The notes below the pieces were generated by a model that made no database searches, was not told the origin of the DNA, and worked only from the letters and a program-made list of their open reading frames with translations. DNA of 64,000 bases from Ischnura elegans (Eukaryota > Arthropoda > Insecta > Odonata > Coenagrionidae): contig NC_060257.1 in NCBI RefSeq assembly GCF_921293095.1, forward strand, positions 58,874,968 to 58,938,967, read 5' to 3'. Both the position numbers and the translations under genes were made by a program. This document shows, one piece after another, positions 1 through 10,235 of the stretch (the first letter of the stretch is position 1; every line of letters begins with the position of its first letter).

Positions 1-1242
1 TTGCACAACGCCGCGCTACGACTCTGCACTGGGGCCTTTCGAACCAGCCCAGTTCCAAGCATCCACTCTGACGCAGGAGAACCTCCCTTGTACTACCGTA
101 GGACTTGGCTGCTTTGCAGTTACGTATCCAAAATTTTATCTATGACGAGTCACCCATGCTACGACATACTTTTTAAACCTCGGCTTTTAAATGTTTTTAA
201 TCGAAGGTCTAGGGCAACGAGACCTGTAAGTATTCGTTTTAATGATTTTATTCTCGGATGTGATTTTAAACTACCAGACGTATACCCTGTTGCGTACTCA
301 ACTTACGCACCTTGGTTGACTCCCACTCCTACGGTTAATACGTGTTTACTATCTCGGCCAAAATCCTCCACTACTCCCTTGGAATACCAACGTGAGTATT
401 TTAAGTTTCGGTGGAACCACCCCAATTTAATCCCCATTTACACGGACGGATGGAAATGTAACTCTGCCTGTGCATGTGCAGCGTTCTCTCCTCTACATGG
501 AGCCATTAAGGCGAAGCTGCATCCGCTGTGCAGCATTTATACGGCGGAACTCTCCGCAATTAAAATGGCTTTGGAAGCCTTGAGTGACGAAAATGGCTCG
601 TTTGTCATATGCACCGACTCCCTTAGCTCCTTACAATCCATTTCTGGCTTCTTACCCATGCATCCAGTTGTTCAACACATTCATGCCACGCTGCTGACTC
701 TCATGAACAAGGGAATAAGCGTTTGCTTTCTTTGGGTTCCGGGACATGCGGGTATACGTGGAAACGAAAGAGCAGATTTGTTGGCCAAGGAAGCTCTTAC
801 TAACGAAGAGATTAAATCAACGCTAGTTCCGTACGAAGACCTAAGAGGGTCACTAAAAAATGTTGTACTTGAACAGTGGAGGGAGTCGTGGAGGACTTTG
901 AATAACAATAAACTGCGAAGCATCAAACATACAACGTCAGCTTGGCCTTCCTCTACCAGGATCAATCGAAGGGAGGAAGTAGTTATCACTCGTTTGAGGA
1001 TAGGGCACTGCCCTCTGACTCATGCCTTTCTTTTTACCGAAGAGAAGCAAGGTCCTCAATGTGACGAGTGTAGGTGCCCTTTAAGCATCCGACATATCTT
1101 GACAGAGTGCGACAAATACCGTGATGCGCGGACACGGTTCAATCTGGATGGGGACCTAGAATCTATTCTAGGAGACCACCCCACCAATCTAAGTAGTACA
1201 ATTTTGTTTCTCAAGGAAATAGGTCTTTTGAACAAAATTTAA
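1..1242 (+). CDS. LINE ORF2, C-terminal part with RNase H domain (5' end cut by window)
   Basis: This is the distal part of a non-LTR retrotransposon polyprotein. The reading frame is open from the first base, so the true start lies outside the window; the first codon is TTG, not ATG. Residues 1-60 resemble the region after the reverse transcriptase (LR-x-CTGAFRTSP, then EPPL-x-YRR). An RNase H domain follows: Asp149 in YTDG, Glu183 in YTAELSAI, Asp206 in CTDS, His249 in VPGHAGI-x-GNERAD and Asp259, so the catalytic acidic residues are all present. A CCHC-like cluster near residues 350-375 (C-x2-C-x8-H-x4-C) is typical of the C-terminus of I/R1/Jockey-group LINE proteins carrying RNase H. The frame closes with TAA at 1242. 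I see no inactivating change in this part. The exact clade is not decided. Confidence 0.88.
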   Translation: MHNAALRLCTGAFRTSPVPSIHSDAGEPPLYYRRTWLLCSYVSKILSMTSHPCYDILFKPRLLNVFNRRSRATRPVSIRFNDFILGCDFKLPDVYPVAYSTYAPWLTPTPTVNTCLLSRPKSSTTPLEYQREYFKFRWNHPNLIPIYTDGWKCNSACACAAFSPLHGAIKAKLHPLCSIYTAELSAIKMALEALSDENGSFVICTDSLSSLQSISGFLPMHPVVQHIHATLLTLMNKGISVCFLWVPGHAGIRGNERADLLAKEALTNEEIKSTLVPYEDLRGSLKNVVLEQWRESWRTLNNNKLRSIKHTTSAWPSSTRINRREEVVITRLRIGHCPLTHAFLFTEEKQGPQCDECRCPLSIRHILTECDKYRDARTRFNLDGDLESILGDHPTNLSSTILFLKEIGLLNKI

Positions 1243-1763
1243 AAGCTTCCCTCTATTTTATGTTAAAAATTGCGTAGTAAAGATCCATTTATAATGAGTC
1301 TTGAATCAAACGATTGAGTAGTGGTGCAAAATGACCTTGCCGGCGACGCACCCTTTATCTCAAATCTACCCTCCTTTGGTGTGGAAAAGTTTGGTAAAAT
1401 TTCAACATTGTTTAAGATTACAGTGAAGATGCACGTGGTACCATCACCTGAGAAACTTCCCCCCCTTCCTCTCCCGAGAACCTTTATCACCCCCTTCCTC
1501 TCGCAAGACCCTAAAGTAAGACTTTTTCTTCCACAACTTTCAATATTCCTACTTACCGGCACCCATATGCCAAGCATCCTCCTGCCCCCTCTCTTTTAGC
1601 ATAAGAGCTTACTTAATGTAGGACTTGGTTGCACATGGTGCACCTGAAAATGTGTTTTAACGATGAAACACATTGTGCTGAATGAGTACAGCAGAAATAT
1701 TGCAATGTCCCATTTAACTAATATTAATGACTTCCACCACATTGTGCCACATATCATGAAAGG

Positions 1764-2064
1764 CAGGGGCGCAGCTAGGAATTAAGGCTAGGGGAGTTTG
1801 GGTGCAACAAACATCGGGGTGTGTGGTTGTATGGAATACCCACCAGGATAAGCGGTAGGTGCGACATTAATAAATTGCGGAATTTTAAGATAAATGGTTC
1901 AAAATGGTGAGTTTTATGGGTTTCTGAGGGATATTTTATTAACCCTTACACTATTCAATTAGTAATATCAATCCAATTAAGTAAAATAGATTAAACTTCA
2001 AAATTTCTCTGAGCTCTGGGGGGGAGAGTTTTATCCCCCAAAATCCCCCCTCGCTTCCCCACTA
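1764..2064. mobile_element. hAT-type MITE, copy 1
   Basis: A 301-bp element that begins CAGGGGCGCAGC and ends near TTCCCCACTA. It is the same family, in opposite orientation, as the element at 44747-45049. The flanks ATGAAAGG (1756-1763) and ATAAAAGG (2065-2072) agree at 7 of 8 bases, as expected for an aged hAT 8-bp target duplication. There is no coding capacity. Confidence 0.7.
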
Positions 2065-2283
2065 ATAAAAGGTGCCTACTTGAATTTTGTTTACATAAAT
2101 ATAGAGAAAAATATAGTTACTTACCGAAATTTTCTTTTTCTCTTTACGTTTTCTCGAGTTAAAGGCATTTAATAATTCAAATACACCATGGTAAATGGGT
2201 ATTGCCAGGAACTTCTTTTGGGTCCATGACAAGGGGGGAAAATTTTTGAAAAAATGGGTACTAAATAAAGGGTTTTAAACTAT

Positions 2284-2475
2284 GACGAATGACTGCAGGC
2301 TTTCCTGGCATATCGAATTGTGGAAGGTTATTTGGGAATTCCAATGGGTCAAGTTCTCCAACTTCATCTTGGCCGACGATGACGATGAACAACTCGTACA
2401 TCGCAACGTCTGCCAAGATGGAGTTGGAGAATCTGACCCGATGGAGTATATTCCCGAATAACCATGATTCCATGA
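2284..2475. mobile_element. Palindromic MITE with 9-10 bp target duplication
   Basis: A 192-bp insertion flanked on both sides by TTTAAACTAT (2274-2283 and 2476-2485). Inside, two imperfect arms of about 50 bp face each other: GGTTATTTGGGAATTCC at the left against TTCCCGAATAACC at the right, and CCAACTTCATCTTGGC against GCCAAGATGGAGTTGG. A 9-10 bp duplication would fit Mutator- or Merlin-like transposition, but the superfamily is not established. The short ORFs here are palindrome by-products. Confidence 0.65.
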
Positions 2476-3063
2476 TTTAAACTATATTTAACACTTTTCA
2501 TAATCGAAAAAACTTCATTTATCAAAGAAATATTTTGTGAATTCATTATTTTACAATATTTTATCTTTTTTTATTGAAACAAAGTGATTTTGTTTTTTCA
2601 TATTGGGGTGGTCCAGACCCCTTGGAGTCTTGATATGCCACTGGGAATTGTTAATACCTGTAAAATACGAGGGTTGCCCTGAAAGTAATGCGCCATATTT
2701 TTTCCTTCAATGTTTATTTATTACAAATAATGAAAATTACGCACATGAAAGAATGATGTTTCATCTACGTTCCCTATTTTTCCACGTGATCTCCATTCTA
2801 TTCTATGGCCTTCTTCCAGATCGAAACAAGGGCATTTTTGCCTAGTTGGTACCAATCCTTGTTCTGATCCCCGGCCACTGCAAATCCTGTAGTGCTGTTG
2901 AAGTATGATTTCCTTGTCCTCTGAGCTCAGGGAATAACTGTACTCCTGTTGACAGCAGATACTCCATAGGCTTTGCACAAACGTTTTTGAACATTCCTTA
3001 CAGTTTCTTTCTTTGCAGTGAGAAATTCAATGACTGCATGCTGTTTGCAACTTCTTACCTGTA

Positions 3064-3367
3064 GGGGATCGGGTTGTTGTGGTGGCTAGAGTGTTGGCTT
3101 CCCACCCGGCGGGCTCGGGTTCAAATCCCGGCAGTGGCAGAGAATTTTCAGAGACTGCCCGATCCCTGCTTGAATGTTGTGTGGAGGACATTTCAAGCGC
3201 AACACTCCGTCCGTCGGATGGGACGTTAAGCCGTGGTCCCCTTGGCGCCTTTCGTTAAGAGCAGGCTGACGCCGACGCCGGGTTTCTCTCCATCCTTCCT
3301 TCCACACCCTTCCCTCATGGCGCAAATGACCTCAGCTGTCGGTCGCCTCCTCCAAATACCATACCAT
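3064..3367 (+). mobile_element. tRNA-derived SINE with perfect 14-bp target duplication
   Basis: A 304-bp element with RNA polymerase III internal promoter boxes: an A box around 3081-3095 (TGGCTAGAGTGTTGG) and a canonical B box at about 3119-3129 (GGTTCAAATCC). The 3' end is a short ATACC-rich tail. It is flanked by identical ACTTCTTACCTGTA copies at 3050-3063 and 3368-3381. It sits inside the degraded mariner element, so it inserted later. The perfect target duplication suggests a fairly recent insertion. Confidence 0.88.
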
Positions 3368-3473
3368 ACTTCTTACCTGTATTACAGAAGCCATTTTTAA
3401 CCTGCAGCTGTGCTATCTATCGTAGGAGCCAGAAATTTTGCATGGGCATCCATCAAACTTCAGATAATGCATG

Positions 3474-3732
3474 TTGATGGCTAAGTTAAAAAAAAACATG
3501 TATCTTAAAAATAGCAACTTTTCAGGAGAGCAAAAAAAAAGTATTTTTTAGTTTTATAAAATTTTAAATGAAATTAAAAACCAAAAATACATTAAGCTGA
3601 AAAAGAAGCATACATTTCCAAACAAAGAGTTGTTTTTTTCTTCTTGAATTTTGTTTTTTATTAACAGTATTAGCAGTATTAACTCAGACCGGCCAAATTT
3701 TGAGATGCGTATTGTTAGAACTTAGCCATCAA
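3474..3732. mobile_element. TA-flanked MITE (GATGGCTAAGTT family), copy 1
   Basis: About 259 bp, with ends TTGATGGCTAAG and CTTAGCCATCAA. Most of its length aligns with the better-preserved copy at 48924-49183, which has the ends TCGATGGCTAAGTTCTA and GAACTAAGCCATCGA. It is non-coding and nested in the mariner element at 2668-3809. Confidence 0.65.
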
Positions 3733-3913
3733 TATGTGAGGTTTCACATTCACACCATTTAAATCGGCTGAGAAAAAAATTTGGTGCATTACGTCTTCAG
3801 CAACCCTCGTCCATCAACTGGCAAAAGGATCATTAAATGAGTGGAATTCAATGCGAATTGTATCATAATTTTATTGAGTTCCTCCAGTGTCACATATTCA
3901 CATTATTCTTGTA

Positions 3914-3919
3914 TTTATT
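3914..3919 (-). terminator. Polyadenylation signal of gene A
   Basis: AATAAA on the minus strand (TTTATT on plus), 46 nt past the gene A stop codon. This is a good position for a short arthropod 3' UTR. Confidence 0.6.
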
Positions 3920-3964
3920 TCTCTCTTCTGTGTTTGCCATTTACATGTATGGCCTGAGAGACAT

Positions 3965-4194
3965 CTAAGAAAGTCTCTCTTGGGGTTTTATGAACTCTAT
4001 GCCCTTCAATCCGAATCGGACGCAGTCCAAATTAGCTGTAGTGACAATATTCTCAGCCAATTTGAAGCTTAAGTTAGAGCATGTGTAGAAGGTCGAATTT
4101 TCCCATTTGCTGTCCATCAAATTGAGACATATCTCTACTTTTGGAACTGGACTCACTGTCAAAGGCAGGCAGAATGTTACTGGACGAGAATCTG
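3965..4194 (-). CDS. Gene A exon 4: C-terminal half and stop
   Basis: Acceptor TTTTACAG, 230 nt, stop TAG at 3965-3967. It carries four conserved cysteines and the LDCVRFG motif. Confidence 0.85.
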
Positions 4195-5754
4195 CTGTAA
4201 AATGAAAAAAATAGTTTGTTAATATGTGAAATTTTTAAAAGTTGCTCTCAAGTTTCTTTAGTATGAGGACCAACTTGTTGGAAAATCACATTACCGTGGT
4301 CCAGCTTCATTATTCCTTGAATCTGCTGAATGTATGGGTTACCTTCAGTTTCAAAGTGGAGGTTACAAAATGTAAAATATATTATCGTAAGTCTCTGCTT
4401 GCATAGAAGTTAAACCTCAGAGGGAAGTGTGAATGGTGAGCACATAGTCCAATGATACCCAAAATTCATTCAAATTCCTGAAACCACACTCTTACCTCAG
4501 CTCTGTTACTATTTTTCGGAATATGATTGCCACATTTTCATTAATGTGTAAAAATTTTTAAATTATGAATGAATGAATGCATTTATTACTCCAACCTTGA
4601 ATGTACACTTTTTTTAACAACACAAAATTAATGTAGCTCAGGTGGCTTCAATGGTTACAATAAAAAACCAGCATGGAAGCTACCCATCTTAAAAATTAAA
4701 ATCAAGGTAGGCCAGGAAACAAAAGAAAGTATGTATAATTTTTGAAACATTATCCTTATGAAACATATATGTGACAATAACGTACAATAAACAAGAACAA
4801 AGTATAATACTTCTTTATCTTCATCCTGTCATGCATGCATTGGTAATCTCAGACGATGTAGAACTCCTATCTACTCGTATAGAAACTAGGTCCCTGTGAC
4901 GTCACGTGGAGTGGCATCGCATGGGTGCCAATCTGGCTTTTTTCAAATGCGGTTAAAATTGACCATTGCCATTCGTCTGAACTGGGATTTCTAAAACCAA
5001 ATAATTTGTATATTATGAATACACTAATGGTGGGTAACGAATCGCAATCAATGCCTTTCGTTTTCTTTGATGGAGGGAACTACACTATTGAGATTCCTGC
5101 AGTTGATCATGTGGAGGAAAAAATGAATTCCCACACCAAAAGTCTATGAATATCTCTCTTTAATAAGGGTTTCTGGCAGACCTGGAAATGTAGTGGGGTT
5201 CTAATAAGATGTTCTTTGTGTCACTCTTAAAGATATCCAATCTCAATTTCACAAGGTATCTAAGTCTAGCGTGTTGCCTCTGAGATTCCGACAGGTCAGG
5301 TTCTCCGTCTATGGCAATGAATAACTGTTCATTCCTTTACCTGGTATTGTGTTCTCCCAGGCTGGAAGTCCAAAGTGAGTGACCTGGACAGATGTTCCCA
5401 AGGTTCCATTCTTTATGTTTATGCACCAATTATCTATGTTGAATGGTGAAAAATTGACATATTAGTAAGAGAGGCATCCCAACCCTTTGAGATTATATTT
5501 AGTCATGTTATCCTTTTTCTTTTACCGAAGAAAGGAAGTTGAAAACAGCAACTGATATCGCTCGGCTTAGCTGAACATGAAGCTGGTGTCCGAGCGTCAG
5601 GAAAAAATGTGACCTTGACACCTGAAGTTAGAAACTCAAATTAAGACCAAATATTAACACTTCCAAATTTTTTTGCACTATATCACATTTAATTTTCACC
5701 TTCGTTTCCTTGGGTGTATGCTAGCAGTAGAACAGCAATGACGAAAACCTTCAT
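3965..5754 (-). CDS. Gene A: DUF4773-like small secreted Cys-rich protein, 4 coding exons, 144 aa
   Basis: Assembled on the minus strand by joining 5754..5700, 5582..5526, 5433..5341 and 4194..3965. All introns are GT-AG and phase 1, and the total of 435 nt divides by three. Residues 1-18 (MKVFVIAVLLLAYTQGNE) are a clear signal peptide, so the product should be secreted. Cysteines are at 21, 30, 31, 41, 77, 91, 107 and 126. The C-terminal half has RPVTFC (paralogues have PPP-x-C) and ends with LDCVRFGLKG. Compared with the three paralogues, the two cysteines expected at 23 and 28 are Ala and Ile. Sequons NGT (46) and NST (101) may be glycosylated. There is almost no tail after the domain. I call the fold DUF4773-like from the Cys spacing and memory of the family. 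Its biochemical function is unknown. The exon 2 acceptor (GACACCAG) is the weakest join. Confidence 0.82.
4828..5100 (+). repeat. Interspersed repeat (CATGCATGCATTGG family) in gene A intron 3
   Basis: About 270 bp that recurs at 43228-43510 (inverted) and several times at 55130-56100. Shared landmarks are the TGCATGCAT block, a CTGTGACGTCACGTGGAGTGG block and AACGAATCGCAATCAATGCC. It is non-coding, and every copy lies inside an intron of this gene cluster. Confidence 0.75.
5341..5433 (-). CDS. Gene A exon 3: 93-nt exon
   Basis: 93 nt, the same length and phase as exon 3 of genes B and C. It begins NWCINIKNGTLG and ends WENTIP, with donor CCAG|GTAAAG. Confidence 0.82.
5526..5582 (-). CDS. 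Gene A exon 2: reduced Cys motif
   Basis: 57 nt, acceptor GACACCAG, donor TTCG|GTAAAAG. It encodes SCSAKPSDISCCFQLPFF, which aligns without gaps to the C-x-C-x4-C-x-C-C motif of the paralogues but keeps only the first, fourth and fifth cysteines. Confidence 0.72.
5700..5754 (-). CDS. Gene A exon 1: signal peptide
   Basis: ATG at 5754 opens a hydrophobic 18-residue stretch that ends at the donor GAAG|GTGAAA. A 5' UTR acceptor (TGCAACAG) lies six bases upstream of the ATG, with the exon starting at 5760. Confidence 0.8.
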
Positions 5755-5819
5755 ATTCACCTGTTGCAGTTGCAGAAAATTTACCTGTAAAAATACAATG
5801 AAAAAATTTGAGGACCCTA

Positions 5820-6381
5820 GAAGCCAAGGGTTGCAAGCAGGGGTGGATTCAGCTTCAAATTTAGGGAGGGGGGGTCACGATCTGGGTCTAAGGTGTATGA
5901 TATATCCCCGCGGAAGGGCATTTTTGCAGTAGGGAGTGCGCTACCGTAAATACAACTCCCTTTTCTCACTTTTGGGACTTGTAGCCATGGATTTCCATTT
6001 ACACTCCCTTTACTTTTTTCAAGGATAAAAAAACTAGTAAACTATTAAAAATTAGTTTTGTTAAATTTTGGGGGGGCACTCATTACCCCTGTGACTCTCC
6101 TTCCCCCCCCCCCTAAATCTGCCCCTGGGTACAAGTGCAACTGTTATACTTTTGGAGATAAGTGCAGATAATGGTTGGTGGGGTACACAATATTGCTGTA
6201 ACAAAGGCTTACAACTAAAAAACTGACTAGTGTAAATTTCTTACGAAAGTGTCAATGCTTTTAATGTGTAATTCAGTGCTTCACTTGGATCATTTTGCCA
6301 CAGAAATGTTGTGCATCCCACCAACCATTATCTGCACTTATCTCCAAAATTATGAAGATTGCACTTGTACCACTTGGCTTT
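5820..6381. mobile_element. Palindromic MITE interrupted by a hAT MITE
   Basis: The right part (6128-6381) folds on itself: GGAGATAAGTGCAGATAATG near 6155 faces CATTATCTGCACTTATCTCC near 6325. The outermost left arm (AAGCCAAG, 5821-5828) is cut off by the hAT MITE at 5838-6127 and matches CTTGGCTT at 6373-6380. It lies in the 5' UTR intron of gene A. Confidence 0.7.
5838..6127. mobile_element. hAT-type MITE nested in palindromic MITE
   Basis: Starts CAGGGGTGGATTCAG and ends TAAATCTGCCCCTG, with G-rich and C-rich tracts just inside the ends. The flanking octamers GTTGCAAG (5830-5837) and GGTACAAG (6128-6135) agree at 6 of 8 bases, fitting an old hAT target duplication. Confidence 0.65.
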
Positions 6382-7312
6382 TGGTGTGCTCATTTGGTCT
6401 TTACAGATAAGCTAAAAAATATTTATTAATCAATGCACTGGCTGCCCTCTTTTTAAAAAAATATTACATTGACATTAACATGAAATGACTGGATAGTAAT
6501 AATTCACTTACATCGAAATAATATGCATTTTAGCACATGGGAAAACTGAATAAGGTGGTAAAATTTTTGTACCGAGAGTCATTGAGTTCATTAATCATAA
6601 AATGATTAAATATGAAAATATAAAAAATATTTTCTTGAAAATATTGCTACATTATAAAGCATCATAAATACAACTGCAAATAAGTCACTAAGGAAAGACA
6701 GTAACTGAAGCGTTAGTAAAAAGAAAAAACTGTCAAAACAACGTACAATAAAATAATCATTGGAATAGCTCACCAATCAAGAAAGTTATTCATGCTAACT
6801 TAAATAGTGGACACACTCAACAAGTCTGTTTAAAGGAGGATAATTACAGAATTGCAAGTTAATGTGGCTTGGTAGTTCATTTAATGGTATAAAAAATATA
6901 GCTATTGATATTATGTTTCAATATCTAACCATGTTTTTGATTGATAATTCAATCTACTCTTCATTAAAAATTGAATAATTGTAACATGTGGTTAAAACTT
7001 TGAATTCATTAAAAAGTTCACCAAACACATACAGATTCCTGAACGTACTGGTTCAATAAACTGAGGGACCCACTAAATAAAATGGTAATTCTAATTTTAC
7101 ATTGAATTCATGGAAATTCTATGTAATAATTTTGTGATAAGCAAGAAAATTACATGTTTATTTCATAAAAATGTCTGTACATTTCTTGCACAGTCTCCCA
7201 TTCTAGAATTGATTTCTTATCGAGGATCTGCAATTTTCCTTTTACATCCTGTTATTAGGCAAATAAATAATTTTATTTAGGAAATAATCTATATTAAGTA
7301 TTCATTCCTTAC

Positions 7313-7465
7313 CTGACTGAGGAAACTTGAAACTTTGAACCCGAAGAATTATTGCTGTTGGATAACTTTATCCCTCAGTGGAGTAAATGCTGGACTAATT
7401 TCTGGTTGTCCTAGCCAAAGAAGAATGATGTGCTCTCTTTTCTTCTAAATATCTTCTGGTGTTTC
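7313..7465 (-). promoter_or_regulatory. Probable 5' non-coding exon of gene A (5' edge approximate)
   Basis: On the minus strand a good donor, CTCAGTCAG|GTAAGG, ends a segment at 7313. The acceptor that would receive it is just upstream of the gene A ATG at 5761. The transcription start is estimated from the TATA box at 7487-7496. There is no RNA evidence. Confidence 0.45.
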
Positions 7466-7486
7466 TAACGAAGCAAGCAGCCTTAT

Positions 7487-7496
7487 CATATATATG
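7487..7496 (-). promoter_or_regulatory. Candidate TATA box of gene A
   Basis: CATATATATG on the minus strand, flanked by GCCC and ATAAGG, about 25-35 nt before the estimated start of the 5' non-coding exon. Confidence 0.4.
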
Positions 7497-7639
7497 GGGC
7501 AATATAAGGGGACAATAATGGTCACATCAAATTTTCAAAAGCTTTGTTTGCACAGCTGGAGTTTGAGTGCACAAGATGTTTTTAGAGCCTTGATAAGCAA
7601 GCTCCATGGCGCATCCAAGGATGAGCACATCCAAGGCTT

Positions 7640-9450
7640 TAAAAATTGTCAGCAGTAGTTGCCATTCAAAAATTTATCTTTACTCACTTCCACATAACCT
7701 TGAAGTAGTTTTGTGTGAAGCATATGCTTTAGTGACATAAGTTTTTATGCAGGGATTTTTATGACATCATTGGTATATGATTGCATTTTTGTAATTTTTA
7801 CTTGTTACTTTTGTACTACTATGTACTACTTGTTACTTTTACTTGCTACTTTGCTATTTTCCACATTACTTTGTTGTACCATGATGACCTCAGTTATTTC
7901 AAACGGGTGAAGGAGCTGACTTTGTGGTGTTTTTGTACTTTGTAATCTTCATATGTTTCAAGAAAAACTGTGTAATAAATGAGAGAAGTTACAGGGAAAA
8001 GCGGAGAGGCATTGTTTTTATTGAAATATTCAGCATTAAATATTTTTTGTCACAATACAAAATACAAATTAACTGATGGTGAAAATGTTCCTTTGTTGTC
8101 ATATAACCAGTGACAAATTGAGTAAATTGCACAACTTTATCACAATTACACTGAAACATCATTTCAGGAAAAATGGTAATTTAAATGTATGTATTGAATA
8201 TATATAGCTCTATGTTAGTTTACATAATAAATAAATAAACTATTAAGTAATTATTATATTCTTGTGGACATCCATTGCTGGTTTCTAGTGGGTTGGCAGT
8301 ACAGTCTTCTCTTGGCACATATGGATGCACAATGTGGCAAAGGTGATTGATCAACAAAAATTAATGGCAAACATTGAAAATGCAGTTGTGAATCAAACTT
8401 TTCACATTTTTGAATGGGAAATATTTTACTTGCAATTTTTAATGCAATGTAAATTTAATATTTTTTCTCGCATATGATTTTCATTGTCGCTCATGGTATT
8501 TGAAATGCACAGTCTAATTCGGAGAAAATCTGTACAAGTGAAATATTTTTTCTCCATTTTTTCGTATCATTCCTATCAGTATCATTTGGACAGAATGTAT
8601 ATATTAAAAAGTGTTTTTAACCTCTAACTACATATTTTAAGATTGTTGGAGGGATTTAATTTTTTTGTTGTCCTTAGTGAGGAGAAGGGCTAGTGACATT
8701 ATTGTTGATTGCTTGTTACTGCCTTCTATCGGCCAATCATAATGAAATGGTTTTTTTGGAATGGAATTTGGCACACGGCTAATTTGTATGGTTGACCAAC
8801 TGTGGATGAAAACTACTACCCTACATTAGAGCAACAATGTTGTGTTTCTAGGGCATAGAGTAACTGAAACTTTGTTTGAGGACATTTTTTTTCTCTTATT
8901 ATGTTCTACTGTGAGTTTTTTTCCAAAAAAAGTGTGGTTTGTGCATCCAACTGATAGTTGAGAGTTGGCTGAATTAAAAAAAATTCTTTTTACAATGCTT
9001 TCAGTTTCTTTCTTTCCAAAGATATTTATTTAAAATTAATAAGTATTTCTTGCAAGTTTATCATACGGGCATATTTGCATAATATGCTTTTCATTTTCAA
9101 TACTTTTGTAAAGGCTTTAGTGTGCAGGGTAGTCTAAGGGACCAATTATTCCCTAAATCCTTTGTAATATACTGTCTTAATTGTACCCTCTCCAACTTAA
9201 ACTCCACGAAATGTACCTCCAATATTGGTGAAAAAATATACCTCCCTCAAAAAATTTATTTGGCCCTGAATAGGATCTATCAGTACAAAATTTGGCAACT
9301 TTTTTGCCTGTGTATTTCAGTACATTTTGACTGTGACAATCATGTGTATGATTTAGATGTGTGTGAAGTTTTGCTGTGCAGTCATTTCATGTTCATGTAT
9401 ATCGTTATATCTATAAAATAAAATAAAACAATGAATAAATATTAAATATA
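7640..9450. other. Spacer between gene A promoter and gene B, nothing coding recognised
   Basis: AT-rich DNA, with a run of imperfect TACTTGTTACTTTT repeats near 7795-7865 and plus-strand AATAAA-like motifs near 9420-9450. The small ORF at 9122-9421 shows no family signature, and I do not call it a gene. Confidence 0.5.
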
Positions 9451-9452
9451 CT

Positions 9453-9718
9453 GAGAAATAAATCACTTTGTAATGTTCCTCAAAACTTTATTGTTCCGAC
9501 CCTGGGTTTCAACTGCCATTTAGTCATTATTAATGTGACCAAATGGTTTACCGTGAGCCCCTTGTATACAGAAAGAGAATGGGGAGGTGAGGTGGTATAA
9601 GGGGCTTGCGGTGAACCATTTGATACCTTGGTCACCTTGATAATGACTTAATAGTAAATAAAAGTTAAGGTCGGAATAATAAAGTTCTATGGAACATTAC
9701 AAAGTGATTTATTTTTCT
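9453..9718. mobile_element. Palindromic MITE
   Basis: Two arms of about 110 bp face each other. AATCACTTTGTAATGTTCC at 9460 mirrors GGAACATTACAAAGTGATT at 9690, and CCAAATGGTTTACCG mirrors CGGTGAACCATTTG. It is non-coding. It lies about 235 bp downstream of the gene B stop and supplies the nearest AATAAA for that gene. Confidence 0.8.
9708..9713 (-). terminator. Possible polyadenylation signal of gene B
   Basis: AATAAA on the minus strand, about 240 nt past the gene B stop, inside the end of the palindromic MITE. I saw no closer canonical signal. Confidence 0.3.
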
Positions 9719-9951
9719 AGATAAGGTAGTTCCACCGAATGTAGCCTGAACACTTGACATAAGTATTAAATATTGAAATATATTTACTTGTGCATGTCAA
9801 TCTAATCTGCAAAGAGCCAAAATATGGTTTTTAGCATATATCCTTATGAGCAAATGTATGCTAGCCTGGCCATAGCAAAGTGCTCCTTACGGAGGATAAA
9901 AGCCCAAGGAAACAAGGTGAAAAAGTCAACATCAGTGCAAATTTCCCGTGG

Positions 9952-10235
9952 TTAAATGCTCAAATCCTTTGTGTGTGATGGCTTGCCTTTATTTAACTCG
10001 AATCCTAAAATTGATGAAGGTTCAGTTGATGGCACAAATGTGATACCTCCTTTGCCTATTTCTACACAGTCGAGTGATATAACGAGGAGGGCGAACGAGC
10101 CAGGGACTAGTCGCACTTCCAACTGGGGACACACGTGCAGAGTTCCATTCTCAAATTTAATGTCGCTTATGACCAAGCAAAATCGAATCACTGGGAACTG
10201 AGGGATAGCTATGCAGAGCGGTGGTATCGTCTTCC
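9952..10235 (-). CDS. Gene B exon 4: C-terminal half and stop
   Basis: 284 nt, acceptor TTTTCGCAG, stop TAA at 9952-9954. It contains IPPLCIAI, LHVC and LDCVEIG. Confidence 0.87.

Larger units (their letters stand above)
2668..3809 (-). mobile_element. Degenerate mariner element (mariner-B family) with nested SINE and MITE
   Basis: The left terminal repeat starts CGAGGGTTGCCCTGAAAG just after a TA. The right end at about 3785-3809 is its reverse complement (GCAACCCTCG). Minus-strand translation near 2800-2860 gives a degenerate mariner transposase C-terminus (a KCPCFDLEEGH-like stretch where intact relatives have a Trp/Arg-rich segment followed by EGDYIEK). It is the same family as the copy at 50618-51564. 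It is interrupted by the SINE at 3064-3367 and the MITE at about 3474-3732, and much of the central transposase region is missing. Non-functional. Confidence 0.75.

Noticed and set aside
3086-3325. Minus-strand 79-aa frame
   Set aside because: It lies wholly inside the tRNA-derived SINE.
9122-9421. 99-aa plus frame with near-by AATAAA motifs
   Set aside because: The composition is that of AT-rich non-coding DNA, with no family signature. AATAAA is expected by chance here.
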